A DNA stretch of 61,297 nucleotides from Bacillus pumilus (lineage in GTDB: Bacteria; Bacillota; Bacilli; Bacillales; Bacillaceae): positions 1-61,297 of the forward strand of contig MKZN01000018.1 in the NCBI GenBank assembly GCA_001938995.1. The letters run 5' to 3'. Shown here piece after piece: positions 1 through 12,330 of the stretch. A model generated the notes under the pieces. The model was not told the origin of the DNA and did not search any database. It saw only the letters and a list, made by a program, of their open reading frames with translations. Position 1 is the first letter of the stretch. Each line of letters begins with the position of its first letter. Position numbers and translations under genes: made by a program.

Positions 1-82
1 CCATACCGAACACGGAAGTTAAGCTCTTCAGCGCCGATGGTAGTTGGGGGCTTCCCCCTGTGAGAGTAGGACGCTGCCAAGC
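1..82 (+). rRNA. rrf: 5S ribosomal RNA, 3' part
   Basis: The sequence from CCATACCGAACACGG to GACGCTGCCAAGC is the conserved 3' two thirds of a Bacillus 5S rRNA; the 5' end lies outside the window. It closes an rRNA operon on the plus strand and is followed by an intrinsic terminator. The end at 82 is set by alignment from memory to B. subtilis 5S. Confidence 0.95.
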
Positions 83-91
83 TTGTCTAAG

Positions 92-121
92 GATCAGTTC
101 CATTTGGAACTGGTCTTTTTT
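92..121 (+). terminator. rRNA operon intrinsic terminator
   Basis: A 10-bp stem (GATCAGTTCC at 92-101 with GGAACTGGTC at 106-115, one G-T pair), an ATTT loop and a run of six T. It lies 9 nt past the 5S rRNA, as expected for the end of an rrn operon. Confidence 0.9.
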
Positions 122-136
122 GTGTTTCTGGGAGGT

Positions 137-165
137 TTGACACAACGTAAATGTGGAAATAATAT
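137..165 (+). promoter_or_regulatory. Candidate upstream promoter of ctsR operon
   Basis: A perfect sigma-A -35 (TTGACA, 137-142) is followed after 17 bp by TAATAT (160-165), 4 of 6 matches to the -10 consensus. GTTTGA overlapping the -35 also resembles a sigma-B -35, but no good GGGTAT follows. The B. subtilis ctsR operon is known to have both sigma-A and sigma-B promoters; which factor uses this site is inference. Confidence 0.5.
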
Positions 166-185
166 TCTTAGTTGAAGCGATTATC

Positions 186-214
186 TTGAAAAATCGTTCA
201 AAAATATTTATAGT
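186..214 (+). promoter_or_regulatory. Sigma-A promoter of ctsR operon
   Basis: TTGAAA (186-191), 17-bp spacer, TATAGT (209-214). The predicted start near 221 falls directly on the CtsR operator at 223-239, the arrangement expected for a promoter repressed by CtsR. Confidence 0.75.
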
Positions 215-222
215 AAGGTTAA

Positions 223-239
223 GGTCAAATATAGTCAAA
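223..239 (+). promoter_or_regulatory. CtsR operator (heptad direct repeat)
   Basis: GGTCAAA TAT AGTCAAA exactly fits the CtsR consensus (two RGTCAAA heptads three bases apart). A third partial heptad, AGTCAAT, starts at 239. Its position at the predicted transcription start supports autorepression of the operon by CtsR and derepression under heat or protein stress. Confidence 0.93.
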
Positions 240-260
240 GTCAATGGAGGAGGGGGCTGA

Positions 261-725
261 GTGGCACAGAATATTTCTGATATCATCGAGCAGTATTTGA
301 AGGAAGTCTTGGATCAGAATGGTCGAGAAATATTAGAAATTAAGCGCAACGAGATTGCAGATAAGTTTCAATGCGTTCCTTCACAAATTAACTATGTGAT
401 TAATACACGCTTTACGAGTGAACGAGGCTATATCGTTGAAAGTAAGCGTGGTGGCGGTGGCTATATCCGCATCATTAAGGTCAAAATGAATGATGAAGTT
501 GATCTATTGAATCATATTATTTCCCAAATATATCATCACTTATCTCAGGCTGCATCTGATCATATCATCATGCGACTTGTTGAAAATAACATTTTATCTA
601 AAAGAGAAGCAAAAATGATGATCAGTGTCATGGATCGTTCTGTATTGCACATTGATTTACCTGAACGGGATGAACTGCGGGCTCGGATGATGAAGGCAAT
701 GTTAAATGCTTTGAAATTAAAGTAA
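261..725 (+). CDS. ctsR: Transcriptional repressor CtsR
   Basis: CtsR represses the clp protease and chaperone genes by binding heptad direct repeats, and is inactivated by heat and by the McsA/McsB system. The 154-residue protein has the N-terminal winged helix-turn-helix and the glycine-rich wing R63-GGGG-YIR (63-70), where heat sensing and arginine phosphorylation are known to occur in the family. The C-terminal half is the dimerisation and Clp-recognition domain. The GTG start at 261 is preceded by a strong GGAGGAGGGGG site. It is the first gene of a four-gene operon and its own operator lies just upstream. Confidence 0.97.
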   Translation: MAQNISDIIEQYLKEVLDQNGREILEIKRNEIADKFQCVPSQINYVINTRFTSERGYIVESKRGGGGYIRIIKVKMNDEVDLLNHIISQIYHHLSQAASDHIIMRLVENNILSKREAKMMISVMDRSVLHIDLPERDELRARMMKAMLNALKLK

Positions 726-739
726 AGCGGGTGAAAAGA

Positions 740-1297
740 TTGATTTGTCAAGAATGCAATGAGAGACCAGCCACTTTTCACTTTACAAAAGTTATAAATG
801 GAGAAAAACAAGAAATGCACATATGTGAACAATGTGCAAAAGAAAACAGTGATTCATATGCTATGAGTGGAAACCAAGGTTTCTCGATTCACAACTTATT
901 ATCAGGCTTACTGAATATTGATCCTAGCTTTACAACCAGCGCGAACAAAGGGTCATCTATATTTCAAGAAGCGAGGGAAGTGGATCAATGTCCAAAGTGT
1001 GGCTTAACCTTTCAGCAATTTAGAAAAACGGGTCGATTTGGCTGTGCAGAATGCTATCGTACATTTGATCAGTATCTTAATCCTGTGTTACGGAAAGTCC
1101 ATAGTGGAAATACAGTTCATAATGGGAAAGTTCCTAAACGGATTGCCGGTAGCCTGCATGTACGCCGGAAGCTTGAGTTAATGCAGCAAGAACTGAAGCA
1201 GTTGATTGAACAGGAAGAGTTTGAAAAAGCAGCGGAAGTTCGAGATCAAATTCGTGCATTAGAGCATGAACAATCTCAGCAAAGGGAGGGAGATTAA
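740..1297 (+). CDS. mcsA: McsA, zinc-binding activator of McsB
   Basis: McsA binds and activates the arginine kinase McsB and takes part in CtsR inactivation. Four CxxC pairs are visible (ICQEC, ICEQC, CPKC, CAEC), followed by a C-terminal UVR-type helical hairpin ([17 protein letters not shown]). I chose the TTG at 740: GGTGA (730-734) then has a 5-nt spacing, the protein starts MICQEC and it is 185 residues, as recalled for B. subtilis. The GTG at 731 would add three residues but has no spaced ribosome binding site. The gene is 14 nt behind ctsR and 4 nt before mcsB. Confidence 0.95.
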   Translation: MICQECNERPATFHFTKVINGEKQEMHICEQCAKENSDSYAMSGNQGFSIHNLLSGLLNIDPSFTTSANKGSSIFQEAREVDQCPKCGLTFQQFRKTGRFGCAECYRTFDQYLNPVLRKVHSGNTVHNGKVPKRIAGSLHVRRKLELMQQELKQLIEQEEFEKAAEVRDQIRALEHEQSQQREGD

Positions 1298-1301
1298 CGA
1301 C

Positions 1302-2393
1302 ATGTCGCTCCAGCACTTTATTCAAGACGCATTAAGTCAATGGATGAAACAAAAGGGACCAGAAAGTGACATTGTTCTAAGCAGTCGCATTCGGCTAGCA
1401 CGCAATCTAGAGCACGTTCGTTTCCCAACTCAGTTTTCTCAGGAAGAGGCTGAAGCTGTTCTCCAGCAATTCGAGCAGAAGTTTGCTAGCCAAGAAGTGA
1501 AGGATATTGGAAACTTTGTACTGATCCGGATGAATCAAACGCAACCTTTAGCGAAGAGGGTGCTTGTAGAAAAACATTTGATCAGCCCCAATTTAGCAGA
1601 ATCAAGATTTGGTGGCTGTTTGCTTTCTGAAAATGAAGAAATTAGTGTAATGCTCAATGAAGAAGACCACATTCGTATCCAATGCTTGTTCCCTGGGTTT
1701 CAGCTTGCCAATGCATTAAAAGCTGCAAATCAGATAGATGATTGGATTGAAGAGCAGGTGGATTATGCGTTTTCTGAAAAGCGAGGCTACTTAACAAGCT
1801 GTCCGACCAATGTAGGTACAGGTATTAGGGCTTCGGTCATGATGCATTTACCAGCATTGGCCCTGACAAGACAAATGAATCGTATTATTCCTGCCATCAA
1901 TCAATTAGGTCTTGTGGTCAGAGGAATTTATGGTGAGGGTAGCGAAGCAATAGGAAACATCTTTCAAATTTCAAATCAAATGACACTTGGGCAAACGGAA
2001 GAGGATATTGTCGATGACTTGAATAGTGTGACAGCTCAGCTGATTGAACAAGAGCGATCTGCACGGGAAGCGATATATCAAACGTCTCAAGTCGAACTTG
2101 AGGACCGAGTGTACCGATCTTTAGGGGTTTTGGCCAATTGTCGTATGATTGAATCGAAGGAAACGGCAAAGTGTTTGTCGGATGTTCGTCTTGGAATTGA
2201 TTTAGGTATCATTAAGGGGCTTTCAAGTAATATACTGAATGAGCTCATGATTTTGACACAGCCTGGCTTCCTTCAGCAATATTCAGGAGGAGCTTTGAAG
2301 CCAAATGAAAGAGATGTAAAACGAGCAGCGATTATTAGAGAAAGGCTGCGCTTAGAAATGCATAGGAATGGACAGGAGGATGAAACGATATGA
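1302..2393 (+). CDS. mcsB: Protein arginine kinase McsB
   Basis: McsB phosphorylates arginine residues on proteins. Phosphoarginine acts as a degradation tag read by ClpC, and McsB inactivates CtsR. The 363-residue product has the phosphagen-kinase-like catalytic fold: SSRIRLAR (27-34) for nucleotide phosphate contact, and [10 protein letters not shown] with C167 at the position of the guanidino-kinase active-site cysteine. A C-terminal domain includes [11 protein letters not shown]. The ATG at 1302 follows AAGGGAGGG; an upstream in-frame start at 1266 lies inside mcsA. The stop overlaps the clpC start (ATGA), implying translational coupling. Confidence 0.97.
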   Translation: MSLQHFIQDALSQWMKQKGPESDIVLSSRIRLARNLEHVRFPTQFSQEEAEAVLQQFEQKFASQEVKDIGNFVLIRMNQTQPLAKRVLVEKHLISPNLAESRFGGCLLSENEEISVMLNEEDHIRIQCLFPGFQLANALKAANQIDDWIEEQVDYAFSEKRGYLTSCPTNVGTGIRASVMMHLPALALTRQMNRIIPAINQLGLVVRGIYGEGSEAIGNIFQISNQMTLGQTEEDIVDDLNSVTAQLIEQERSAREAIYQTSQVELEDRVYRSLGVLANCRMIESKETAKCLSDVRLGIDLGIIKGLSSNILNELMILTQPGFLQQYSGGALKPNERDVKRAAIIRERLRLEMHRNGQEDETI

Positions 2394-4825
2394 TGTTTGG
2401 AAGATTCACTGAAAGAGCTCAAAAGGTATTAGCACTTGCACAAGAAGAAGCCATTCGCCTAGGCCATAAGAATATTGGAACAGAGCATATTTTACTTGGT
2501 CTTGTGCGTGAAGGTGAGGGTATCGCCGCAAAAGCATTAGAAGCACTGGGTCTTGTTTCAGATAAAATCCAAAAAGAAGTCGAAAGCTTGATTGGAAGAG
2601 GGCAAGAGGTGTCCCAAGCTATTCCTCATTATACGCCTAGAGCGAAAAAGGTCACAGAGCTTTCTATGGATGAAGCGAGAAAGCTGGGACATTCCTATGT
2701 AGGAACAGAACACATTCTATTAGGTCTTATTCGTGAGGGAGAGGGTGTAGCTGCCCGTGTATTAAATAACCTCGGGGTGAGCTTAAATAAAGCACGACAG
2801 CAAGTTTTACAGCTACTTGGTAGCAATGAGACAGGCACATCTGCGGCAGGATCTAATAGCAATGCCAATACGCCAACATTGGATGGTTTGGCAAGAGACT
2901 TAACAGCGATTGCGAAAGAGGATAGCTTAGATCCTGTGATCGGCCGAAGCAAAGAAATTCAACGTGTGATTGAAGTCCTAAGTAGAAGAACAAAGAATAA
3001 CCCGGTGCTGATTGGTGAACCAGGTGTTGGTAAAACAGCGATCGCTGAAGGGCTTGCACAGCAAATCATTCACAATGAAGTCCCTGAGATCTTACGTGAT
3101 AAACGTGTGATGACACTTGATATGGGAACCGTTGTAGCAGGCACAAAATATCGCGGTGAATTTGAGGATCGTTTGAAAAAAGTCATGGATGAAATTCGTC
3201 AGGCGGGGAATATCATTCTCTTCATTGACGAGCTCCATACACTGATTGGTGCTGGTGGAGCAGAGGGTGCGATTGATGCTTCCAATATTTTAAAACCATC
3301 TCTAGCACGTGGTGAGCTTCAATGTATTGGGGCTACAACGCTAGATGAGTACCGCAAATATATTGAAAAGGATGCTGCACTGGAACGCCGCTTCCAACCA
3401 ATTCAGGTGGATCAGCCAACCGTTGATGAAAGTATTCAAATTTTAAGAGGACTTAGAGATCGTTATGAAGCACATCACCGTGTTTCCATTACGGATGAGG
3501 CGATTGAGGCTGCGGTGAAGTTATCTGACCGCTATATTTCTGATCGTTTCCTTCCAGATAAGGCGATTGATCTGATTGATGAGGCAGGTTCGAAGGTACG
3601 CTTACGTTCTTTCACTACACCTCCAAACCTAAAGGAACTAGAGCAACAGCTGGATGAAGTTCGGAAAGAAAAAGATGCAGCCGTACAAAGTCAAGAATTT
3701 GAAAAGGCGGCATCGCTTCGTGATACAGAGCAACGTTTGCGTGAAAAAGTAGAAGTGACAAAGAAAACGTGGAAAGAAAAGCAAGGACAAGAGAATTCAG
3801 AGGTATCAGTAGATGATATTGCAATGGTTGTCTCTAGCTGGACGGGAGTACCAGTTTCAAAAATTGCTCAAACCGAAACAGATAAGCTTTTGAATATGGA
3901 ACAATTGCTTCATACGCGTGTCATTGGACAGGATGAAGCGGTTGTCGCTGTAGCGAAGGCAGTAAGACGTGCTCGTGCAGGATTAAAAGACCCGAAACGT
4001 CCGATTGGATCCTTTATCTTCTTAGGTCCAACTGGGGTTGGTAAAACTGAGCTTGCAAGAGCACTTGCTGAGTCTATTTTCGGTGATGAAGAAGCGATGA
4101 TCCGAATTGATATGTCTGAATACATGGAGAAACACTCTACGTCACGACTCGTAGGTTCACCTCCAGGTTATGTAGGCTATGAAGAAGGTGGCCAACTGAC
4201 TGAAAAAGTGAGAAGAAAGCCATATTCTGTTGTGCTGCTAGATGAGATTGAAAAGGCGCATCCTGATGTGTTTAATATCTTGTTGCAAGTGTTAGAAGAT
4301 GGCCGTCTCACCGATTCTAAAGGACGTACAGTAGACTTTAGAAACACAATTTTGATTATGACATCAAACGTTGGGGCTAGTGAACTGAAGCGAAATAAAT
4401 ATGTCGGTTTTAACGTCCAAGATGAAAGTCAAAATTACAAAGATATGAAAGGCAAGGTCATGGGCGAGTTGAAACGTGCGTTTAGACCAGAATTCATCAA
4501 CCGTATTGATGAAATCATTGTCTTCCACTCGCTAGAAAAGAAACACCTACAAGAGATCGTGACCCTCATGTCTGATCAATTGACGAAACGATTAAAAGAA
4601 CAAGACCTTTCAATTGAGCTGACGGAAGCAGCAAAAGCGAAAATTGTTGACGAAGGGGTAGATCTTGAATACGGTGCTCGCCCGTTAAGAAGAGCGATTC
4701 AAAAGCACGTAGAGGATCGCCTTTCTGAGGAATTGCTGAAAGGCAATATTCAAAAGGGTCAACAAATCGTATTAGATGTTGAAAATGGAGAAATTGTCGT
4801 AAACGCAACGGCGGCTACGAATTAA
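2390..4825 (+). CDS. clpC: AAA+ chaperone ClpC, ClpP partner
   Basis: ClpC is the class III heat-shock unfoldase that feeds substrates, including phosphoarginine-tagged proteins and ComK via MecA, to ClpP. Its 811 residues show an N-terminal double Clp_N repeat (1-145), a first AAA+ module with Walker A GEPGVGKT (209-216) and Walker B ILFIDE (276-281), the coiled M-domain with its UVR-like segment ([15 protein letters not shown]), and a second AAA+ module with GPTGVGKT. The loop near KYVGFNV matches the ClpP-binding VGF tripeptide. It starts ATGATG, overlapping the mcsB stop. Confidence 0.98.
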   Translation: MMFGRFTERAQKVLALAQEEAIRLGHKNIGTEHILLGLVREGEGIAAKALEALGLVSDKIQKEVESLIGRGQEVSQAIPHYTPRAKKVTELSMDEARKLGHSYVGTEHILLGLIREGEGVAARVLNNLGVSLNKARQQVLQLLGSNETGTSAAGSNSNANTPTLDGLARDLTAIAKEDSLDPVIGRSKEIQRVIEVLSRRTKNNPVLIGEPGVGKTAIAEGLAQQIIHNEVPEILRDKRVMTLDMGTVVAGTKYRGEFEDRLKKVMDEIRQAGNIILFIDELHTLIGAGGAEGAIDASNILKPSLARGELQCIGATTLDEYRKYIEKDAALERRFQPIQVDQPTVDESIQILRGLRDRYEAHHRVSITDEAIEAAVKLSDRYISDRFLPDKAIDLIDEAGSKVRLRSFTTPPNLKELEQQLDEVRKEKDAAVQSQEFEKAASLRDTEQRLREKVEVTKKTWKEKQGQENSEVSVDDIAMVVSSWTGVPVSKIAQTETDKLLNMEQLLHTRVIGQDEAVVAVAKAVRRARAGLKDPKRPIGSFIFLGPTGVGKTELARALAESIFGDEEAMIRIDMSEYMEKHSTSRLVGSPPGYVGYEEGGQLTEKVRRKPYSVVLLDEIEKAHPDVFNILLQVLEDGRLTDSKGRTVDFRNTILIMTSNVGASELKRNKYVGFNVQDESQNYKDMKGKVMGELKRAFRPEFINRIDEIIVFHSLEKKHLQEIVTLMSDQLTKRLKEQDLSIELTEAAKAKIVDEGVDLEYGARPLRRAIQKHVEDRLSEELLKGNIQKGQQIVLDVENGEIVVNATAATN

Positions 4826-4845
4826 TATAGTAAGAAAAAAATGTG

Positions 4846-4888
4846 AGGCATACCAGCAAGTTGTATGCCTCCCTTTACTTATTTTTTG
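4846..4888 (+). terminator. Terminator after clpC
   Basis: Perfect 8-bp stem AGGCATAC (4846-4853) and GTATGCCT (4863-4870) with a 9-nt loop. The T-rich tail is interrupted (CCCTTTACTTATTTTTT), so termination may be partial and allow read-through into radA. Confidence 0.65.
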
Positions 4889-4918
4889 ACCAGTATAAGG
4901 AGTTGTATTCTTCAATCT

Positions 4919-6298
4919 ATGGCAAAGACAAAATCAAAATTTATATGCCAATCGTGCGGCTATGAGTCAGCCAAATGGATGGGGAAATGTCCCGGCTGCG
5001 GCACGTGGAACAGCATGACAGAAGAGGTCGTTCGCAAAGAACCAGCCAACCGTCGAAGTGCTTTTAATCATTCTGTTCAAACCATTCAAAAACCTTCACC
5101 GATCTCTGCAATTGAAACATCAGATGAACCCCGAATTAAAACGAATTTAGAAGAATTTAACCGAGTATTAGGAAGTGGAATTGTCAAAGGCTCTCTTGTT
5201 CTGATTGGTGGAGACCCTGGAATTGGAAAGTCCACATTATTGTTACAAGTATCAGCCCAGCTTTCAGATCAGAATCAGAATGTGCTATACATATCTGGTG
5301 AGGAGTCTATCAAACAAACAAAGCTAAGAGCAGATCGTCTTGGCATTAAAAGTACCACTTTACATGTTTTAGCTGAAACCGATATGGAATATATATCGTC
5401 TGCTATACAAGAGATGAAACCTGCTTTTGTTGTGGTGGATTCGATTCAAACCGTTTATCAAAGCGATATTACCTCTGCCCCTGGGTCTGTATCACAGGTA
5501 AGAGAGTGCACAGCACAGCTGATGAAGATTGCCAAGACAAATGGTATCCCCATTTTTATCGTTGGTCACGTGACCAAGGAAGGCTCAATTGCAGGTCCGC
5601 GTTTGTTAGAACATATGGTCGATACGGTTCTTTATTTTGAAGGAGAGCGTCACCATACGTTTCGGATCCTCAGAGCAGTAAAAAACCGCTTTGGTTCAAC
5701 GAATGAATTAGGGATTTTTGAAATGAGAGAAGAAGGGCTCACAGAAGTATTAAACCCATCAGAAATTTTCCTAGAAGAACGGTCGGCAGGTGTGTCTGGA
5801 TCGTGCGTTGTTGCCTCAATGGAAGGAACAAGACCCGTGCTGGTAGAGATCCAAGCATTAATTTCGCCAACAAGCTTTGGGAACCCAAGAAGAATGGCAA
5901 CCGGTCTTGATCATAATCGTGTGTCATTGCTTATGGCTGTCTTAGAGAAACGTGTAGGATTGCTACTTCAAAATCAAGATGCGTATTTAAAGGTTGCGGG
6001 CGGTGTAAAGCTTGACGAACCAGCCATAGATTTGGCGATTGCCGTTAGTATCGCATCCAGCTTTAAAGACGCAGCACCTCATCAAGCGGATTGCTTTATA
6101 GGTGAGGTTGGTTTGACCGGAGAAGTCAGAAGAGTATCAAGAATTGAACAGCGTGTGCAGGAAGCAGCTAAACTAGGATTTAAGCGTATGTTTATTCCCC
6201 AGGCGAATATAGATGGTTGGAAGAAGCCTAGAGGGATAGAGTTAGTCGGTGTAGAAAATGTAGCGGAGGCACTTCGTATTTCACTAGGGGGCTCATAG
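4919..6298 (+). CDS. radA: DNA repair protein RadA
   Basis: RadA is a RecA-like ATPase/helicase that processes recombination intermediates and promotes branch migration. The 459 residues comprise a zinc finger (C10, C13, C24, C27), a RecA core with Walker [11 protein letters not shown] (97-106), the family KNRFG motif, and a C-terminal Lon-like domain ([15 protein letters not shown]). The ATG at 4919 gives the conserved MAKTKSKF start. The nearest good AAGGAG (4897-4902) is 16 nt upstream, longer than usual, and no better in-frame start exists. It is 2 nt before disA. Confidence 0.96.
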   Translation: MAKTKSKFICQSCGYESAKWMGKCPGCGTWNSMTEEVVRKEPANRRSAFNHSVQTIQKPSPISAIETSDEPRIKTNLEEFNRVLGSGIVKGSLVLIGGDPGIGKSTLLLQVSAQLSDQNQNVLYISGEESIKQTKLRADRLGIKSTTLHVLAETDMEYISSAIQEMKPAFVVVDSIQTVYQSDITSAPGSVSQVRECTAQLMKIAKTNGIPIFIVGHVTKEGSIAGPRLLEHMVDTVLYFEGERHHTFRILRAVKNRFGSTNELGIFEMREEGLTEVLNPSEIFLEERSAGVSGSCVVASMEGTRPVLVEIQALISPTSFGNPRRMATGLDHNRVSLLMAVLEKRVGLLLQNQDAYLKVAGGVKLDEPAIDLAIAVSIASSFKDAAPHQADCFIGEVGLTGEVRRVSRIEQRVQEAAKLGFKRMFIPQANIDGWKKPRGIELVGVENVAEALRISLGGS

Positions 6299-6300
6299 AA

Positions 6301-7380
6301 ATGGAAAAAGAGAAAAAAGGAGCGAGAGAAGTCGATCTTTTGGATATTGTTCAGTTTGTGGCACCAGGAACACCTCTACGGGCAGGAATCGAAAATGTCC
6401 TGAGAGCCAATACTGGAGGGCTCATTGTGGTTGGGTATAACGACAAGGTCAAAGGAGTAGTAGATGGAGGCTTTCACATTAATTCTGCCTTCTCCCCAGC
6501 GCACTTATATGAATTGGCTAAAATGGATGGAGCTATTATCTTAAGCGACTCTGGTCAAAAAATCTTGTATGCGAATACACAGCTGATGCCAGACGCTACG
6601 ATTCATTCTTCAGAAACAGGCATGAGACACAGAACCGCTGAACGTGTAGCCAAGCAGACAGGGTGTTTGATCATTGCCATTTCTGAACGGAGAAACGTTA
6701 TTACGTTATACCAAGGGAATCGTCGTTATACGTTGAAGGATATCGGGTTTATTTTAACGAAAGCCAACCAAGCCATTCAAACACTTGAGAAATATAAAAC
6801 CATTTTAGATCATGCCATTTCTACGTTAAGCGCCCTAGAATTTGAAGAGCTTGTGACATTCGGTGAAGTGCTCTCTGTTCTGCATCGGTACGAAATGGTG
6901 CTCAGAATCAAAAATGAAATTAATATGTATATCAAAGAGCTTGGCACAGAAGGCCATTTGATTCGTCTTCAAGTAAATGAACTTATTACAGATATGGAGC
7001 AGGAAGCGGCTTTATTTATTAAAGATTATGCAAAAGAAAAGGTCAAAGATCCGTATGTCTTGCTCAAACAACTCCAGGATATGTCTAGTTTTGAACTGTT
7101 AGATGATTCGATTCTGTACAAGTTGCTTGGATATTCAGTTTCTACAAATGTTGACGAATATGTGTACACAAGAGGCTACAGATTACTTCACAAAATCCCT
7201 AGACTGCCTATGCCAATCGTGGAAAATGTCGTGGAAGCATTCGGTGTGCTAGATCGAATTATGGAAGCGGATGTACAAGATTTGGATGAAGTAGAAGGAA
7301 TTGGAGAAGTTAGGGCGAAAAAGATAAAAAAAGGATTAAAAAGATTGCAAGAAAAACATTATATTGATCGTCAGCTGTAA
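6301..7380 (+). CDS. disA: Diadenylate cyclase DisA
   Basis: DisA scans DNA and makes cyclic di-AMP from two ATP; activity falls on branched DNA, delaying sporulation. The 359-residue protein has the DAC catalytic domain with DGA (76-78) and [10 protein letters not shown] (107-116), both signature motifs. A helical linker follows, then a C-terminal helix-hairpin-helix DNA-binding domain ([17 protein letters not shown]). It directly follows radA, and the two products are known to interact functionally in B. subtilis. Confidence 0.97.
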   Translation: MEKEKKGAREVDLLDIVQFVAPGTPLRAGIENVLRANTGGLIVVGYNDKVKGVVDGGFHINSAFSPAHLYELAKMDGAIILSDSGQKILYANTQLMPDATIHSSETGMRHRTAERVAKQTGCLIIAISERRNVITLYQGNRRYTLKDIGFILTKANQAIQTLEKYKTILDHAISTLSALEFEELVTFGEVLSVLHRYEMVLRIKNEINMYIKELGTEGHLIRLQVNELITDMEQEAALFIKDYAKEKVKDPYVLLKQLQDMSSFELLDDSILYKLLGYSVSTNVDEYVYTRGYRLLHKIPRLPMPIVENVVEAFGVLDRIMEADVQDLDEVEGIGEVRAKKIKKGLKRLQEKHYIDRQL

Positions 7381-7405
7381 ATTGAAAATTTTTTCTAGAG
7401 ATGGC

Positions 7406-7431
7406 GGTTAAAAATGGATGAATATGGGTAT
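7406..7431 (+). promoter_or_regulatory. Candidate sigma-B promoter upstream of yacL
   Basis: GGTTAA (7406-7411; 5 of 6 against GTTTAA) is followed after 14 bp by a perfect GGGTAT (7426-7431). This is the general stress sigma-B pattern and sits about 100 bp before yacL. The call rests on motif match only. Confidence 0.4.
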
Positions 7432-7535
7432 ATTAATGATGCTTTTTGTTTTCCGTTTATGATGATGGAAAACTTAAACATATATCAATGTCAGGTGAAG
7501 GTGGATTGCAGATGAAAAATAAAGGAGGTGAAGGT

Positions 7536-9339
<1,804 letters not shown>

Positions 9340-9342
9340 ATC

Positions 9343-9819
9343 ATGTTTAGAATAGGACAAGGTTTTGATGTACATCAATTAACAGAGGGAAGACCTCTTA
9401 TTATCGGCGGGGTGACTATCCCTTATGAAAAGGGACTGTCTGGTCATTCAGATGCTGATGTATTGCTTCACACGGTGGCAGACGCATGTCTAGGTGCGAT
9501 TGGTGAAGGGGACATAGGTAGACACTTCCCAGATACTGATCCTGAGTTTAAGGATGCAGATTCTTTCAAATTACTTCAGCATGTGTGGGCACTTGTAAAG
9601 GAAAAAGGCTATACGCTCGTGAATATTGATTGCACCATCATGGCTCAAAAGCCAAAAATGGCACCATACATTCAACCGATGTGCGCAAGAATCGCAGAAG
9701 CGCTTGAGGCGGATGTCACGCAGGTGAATGTCAAGGCAACCACGACGGAGAAACTCGGATTTACAGGAAGAGGCGAAGGAATTGCTTCTCAAGCCACAGT
9801 GCTTCTTCAGAAAAAGTGA
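9343..9819 (+). CDS. ispF: 2-C-methyl-D-erythritol 2,4-cyclodiphosphate synthase
   Basis: IspF cyclises the CDP-methylerythritol phosphate intermediate, releasing CMP, in the non-mevalonate isoprenoid pathway. The 158 residues match the family length. Zinc ligands D9 and H11 in GFDVHQL and the HSDADVLLH motif are present, as is the C-terminal [16 protein letters not shown] signature. It forms a pair with ispD. Confidence 0.97.
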   Translation: MFRIGQGFDVHQLTEGRPLIIGGVTIPYEKGLSGHSDADVLLHTVADACLGAIGEGDIGRHFPDTDPEFKDADSFKLLQHVWALVKEKGYTLVNIDCTIMAQKPKMAPYIQPMCARIAEALEADVTQVNVKATTTEKLGFTGRGEGIASQATVLLQKK

Positions 9820-9827
9820 AATCCGTT

Positions 9828-9856
9828 TTGATGAGAAAGGTATTTGATGATAAAAT
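9828..9856 (+). promoter_or_regulatory. Sigma-A promoter of gltX
   Basis: TTGATG (9828-9833), 17-bp spacer, TAAAAT (9851-9856). The predicted start near 9863 is about 50 nt upstream of gltX. Confidence 0.7.
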
Positions 9857-9913
9857 ACGTTTATAAAAAAATGCTGTCAGACAACATGATGCAGATGAAA
9901 GGAAGTTAAACTC

Positions 9914-11365
9914 ATGGGAAATGAAGTGCGTGTTCGTTATGCACCGAGTCCAACTGGTCATTTACATATCGGGAATGCTAGAACGGCTCTTTTCAACTAT
10001 TTGTTCGCACGCAGTGAAGGCGGCAAATTTATTATTCGAATTGAGGATACGGATCAAAAACGTAATGTAGAAGGCGGAGAAGAAAGCCAGCTCCGTCATT
10101 TAAAATGGCTCGGCATTGATTGGGATGAGAGCATTGATAAAGATGGGGGCTATGGTCCTTACAGACAATCAGAGCGTAATGAAATTTATAAAAAATATTA
10201 TGAAGAACTGCTAGAGAAGGATTTGGCATACAAGTGTTATTGTACGGCTGAAGAATTAGAACAAGAGCGTGAAGCACAAATCGCTCGCAGTGAAATGCCT
10301 AGATATTCTGGGAAGTGCAGTCATTTATCAAAAGAAGAAGAGGACAAGCTTATTGCTGAAGGAAGAGAGCCGAGCATTCGCTTCCGTGTTCCAAAAGGTG
10401 AACTGATCAAATTTGGTGACATGGTTAAAGGTGATATTTCTTTTGAAACAGACGGCATTGGTGACTTTGTCATCGTGAAGAAAGATGGTACGCCGACTTA
10501 TAACTTCGCGGTCGCAATCGACGATTATTTGATGAAAATGACACATATTCTCCGCGGTGAAGATCATATTTCAAATACACCTAAACAAATCATGGTCTTC
10601 AATGCGTTTGGTTGGGACGTACCGCTGTTCGGACATATGACGTTGATCGTCAACGAAAACCGTAAGAAATTAAGCAAACGTGATGAATCCATTATTCAAT
10701 TCATCGAGCAATATCAAAACATGGGCTATTTACCAGAAGCACTGTTTAACTTCATCGCATTGCTTGGATGGTCTCCAGTTGGCGAAGAGGAACTGTTTAC
10801 AAAAGAGCAATTCATTGATATTTTCGATGTGAACCGACTTTCAAAGTCACCAGCTCTATTTGATATGCATAAACTAAAATGGGTTAACAACCAATACGTC
10901 AAAGCACTTGATCTTGATCAGGTCGTTGCATTAACCCTTCCGCATCTACAAAAAGCAGGTAAGGTAAGCGAGCAACTGACAGATGAGGAAAACACGTGGG
11001 TACGCAAACTGATTTCTCTATATCATGATCAACTGAGCTACGGTGCAGAAATTGTTGAGTTAACAGAGTTGTTCTTTAAGGAGCAAATTGAGTATAATCA
11101 AGAGGCGAAGGAAGTTTTAGCAGAAGAGCAAGTACCAGAAGTGATGGTATCTCTTGCAGGACAGCTTGAACGCCTTGAGTCTTTCACACCTGATGAAATC
11201 AAGGCTGCGATTAAAGCGGTTCAAAAAGAAACAGGGCATAAAGGCAAGAAACTATTCATGCCAATCCGTGTCGCTGTCACAGGACAAACGCATGGCCCAG
11301 AACTTCCGCAAAGCATTGAACTGTTAGGAAAAGAAACGGTATTAAACCGCATTAAACAAATATAA
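9914..11365 (+). CDS. gltX: Glutamyl-tRNA synthetase
   Basis: A class I synthetase that charges tRNA-Glu. In Bacillus, which lacks GlnRS, it also mischarges tRNA-Gln for later amidation. The 483-residue protein has the HIGH-type motif HLHIG (16-20) within [14 protein letters not shown] and the KMSKS equivalent KKLSKRD in the middle, followed by the anticodon-binding helical domain. It is the first gene of the gltX-cysE-cysS cluster, with a T-box between it and cysE. Confidence 0.98.
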   Translation: MGNEVRVRYAPSPTGHLHIGNARTALFNYLFARSEGGKFIIRIEDTDQKRNVEGGEESQLRHLKWLGIDWDESIDKDGGYGPYRQSERNEIYKKYYEELLEKDLAYKCYCTAEELEQEREAQIARSEMPRYSGKCSHLSKEEEDKLIAEGREPSIRFRVPKGELIKFGDMVKGDISFETDGIGDFVIVKKDGTPTYNFAVAIDDYLMKMTHILRGEDHISNTPKQIMVFNAFGWDVPLFGHMTLIVNENRKKLSKRDESIIQFIEQYQNMGYLPEALFNFIALLGWSPVGEEELFTKEQFIDIFDVNRLSKSPALFDMHKLKWVNNQYVKALDLDQVVALTLPHLQKAGKVSEQLTDEENTWVRKLISLYHDQLSYGAEIVELTELFFKEQIEYNQEAKEVLAEEQVPEVMVSLAGQLERLESFTPDEIKAAIKAVQKETGHKGKKLFMPIRVAVTGQTHGPELPQSIELLGKETVLNRIKQI

Positions 11366-11377
11366 GGAAAATCGTTG

Positions 11378-11617
11378 CGAGGGAGAAGTACAATGTTTCC
11401 GCCCATCACAGAAAGAGTCTTCACCGGCTGAGAGAGACTTATGGGCAAGCGTTGGAAATGCACCCTCAAGACCCTTGGGGAACACGTAAGTTAGTATGCA
11501 AGGGCGGTCACCTCCGTTACGGGATTAAGTTGAGAAGGCTTGCAAGATGAAGGCTTTCTAAACAGAGTGGAACCGCGTTTTCAAAACGTCTCTGTCATAT
11601 GGCAGAGACGTTTTTTT
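11378..11617 (+). promoter_or_regulatory. T-box leader (cysteine) upstream of cysE
   Basis: The T-box core AGAGTGGAACCGCG is at 11564-11577 and the specifier codon candidate TGC (Cys) at 11459-11461. The TGGA bulge predicts a tRNA discriminator base U, which is what tRNA-Cys carries. A terminator hairpin ends the leader. Uncharged tRNA-Cys should stabilise the antiterminator and allow cysE-cysS transcription. Confidence 0.92.
11583..11617 (+). terminator. T-box terminator hairpin
   Basis: Perfect 12-bp stem AAAACGTCTCTG (11583-11594) with CAGAGACGTTTT (11603-11614), an 8-nt loop and a run of seven T. It is the off-state structure of the cysteine T-box. Confidence 0.9.
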
Positions 11618-11676
11618 ATTTGTCCAAAATAGGGAAAGTCACAAGAGAGTTGATTTGGGAGAACGGGGGGGAGCAT

Positions 11677-12330
11677 GTGTTTTTCAAAATGCTGAAAGAA
11701 GATATTGATACTGTGTTTGATCAAGATCCTGCTGCTAGAAGCTATATTGAAGTAGTGCTAACCTATTCAGGGCTTCATGCAATCTGGGCCCATCGTATCG
11801 CGCACGCATTTTATAAGCGTAAGCTGTATTTTCTTGCGCGGATCATTTCTCAGGTCAGCCGGTTTTTCACAGGGGTTGAAATTCACCCAGCGGCGACAAT
11901 CGGCAGGCGCTTCTTCATTGATCACGGCATGGGAGTTGTGATCGGAGAAACATGTGAAATTGGAGACAACGTCACCGTTTTCCAAGGCGTGACATTAGGG
12001 GGAACAGGGAAAGAAAAGGGAAAGCGGCATCCGACCATTTTAGACGATGCCCTCATTGCCACTGGTGCAAAGGTGCTCGGTTCCATTACAGTTGGTAAAG
12101 GGTCCAAGGTCGGTGCAGGATCAGTTGTATTAAAAGATGTACCAGACCATTCAACGGTTGTAGGTATACCTGGACGAGTGGTCGTTCAAAATGGGAAGAA
12201 AATCAATCGTGATCTCAATCATCAAGATTTGCCAGATCCAGTTTCCGATCGTTTCAAAGAATTGGAACGAGAAATGGAAAAGCTAAAACATGAGCTGGCT
12301 TCATTGAGCAGAAAGGAAGAACAATCATGA
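11677..12330 (+). CDS. cysE: Serine O-acetyltransferase
   Basis: CysE acetylates serine with acetyl-CoA, giving O-acetylserine for cysteine synthesis. The 217-residue product starts [11 protein letters not shown]. The N-terminal helical domain is followed by a left-handed beta helix of hexapeptide repeats ([22 protein letters not shown]). I chose GTG 11677, which gives the B. subtilis length and follows GGGGGGAG, although spacing is short (3 nt). An ATG at 11599 lies inside the T-box terminator and is rejected. Control is by the T-box upstream. The gene overlaps cysS by ATGA. Confidence 0.94.
   Translation: MFFKMLKEDIDTVFDQDPAARSYIEVVLTYSGLHAIWAHRIAHAFYKRKLYFLARIISQVSRFFTGVEIHPAATIGRRFFIDHGMGVVIGETCEIGDNVTVFQGVTLGGTGKEKGKRHPTILDDALIATGAKVLGSITVGKGSKVGAGSVVLKDVPDHSTVVGIPGRVVVQNGKKINRDLNHQDLPDPVSDRFKELEREMEKLKHELASLSRKEEQS

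Noticed and set aside
4865..4918. N-terminal extension of radA from ATG 4865
   Set aside because: It starts inside the clpC terminator and is absent from the family.
7448..7473. GTTTTCC/GGAAAAC inverted repeat before yacL
   Set aside because: 7-bp arms with a 12-nt loop and no T run; too weak to call as a terminator or operator.
11599..11676. N-terminal extension of cysE from ATG 11599
   Set aside because: The ATG lies inside the T-box terminator; family proteins start at the position of GTG 11677.
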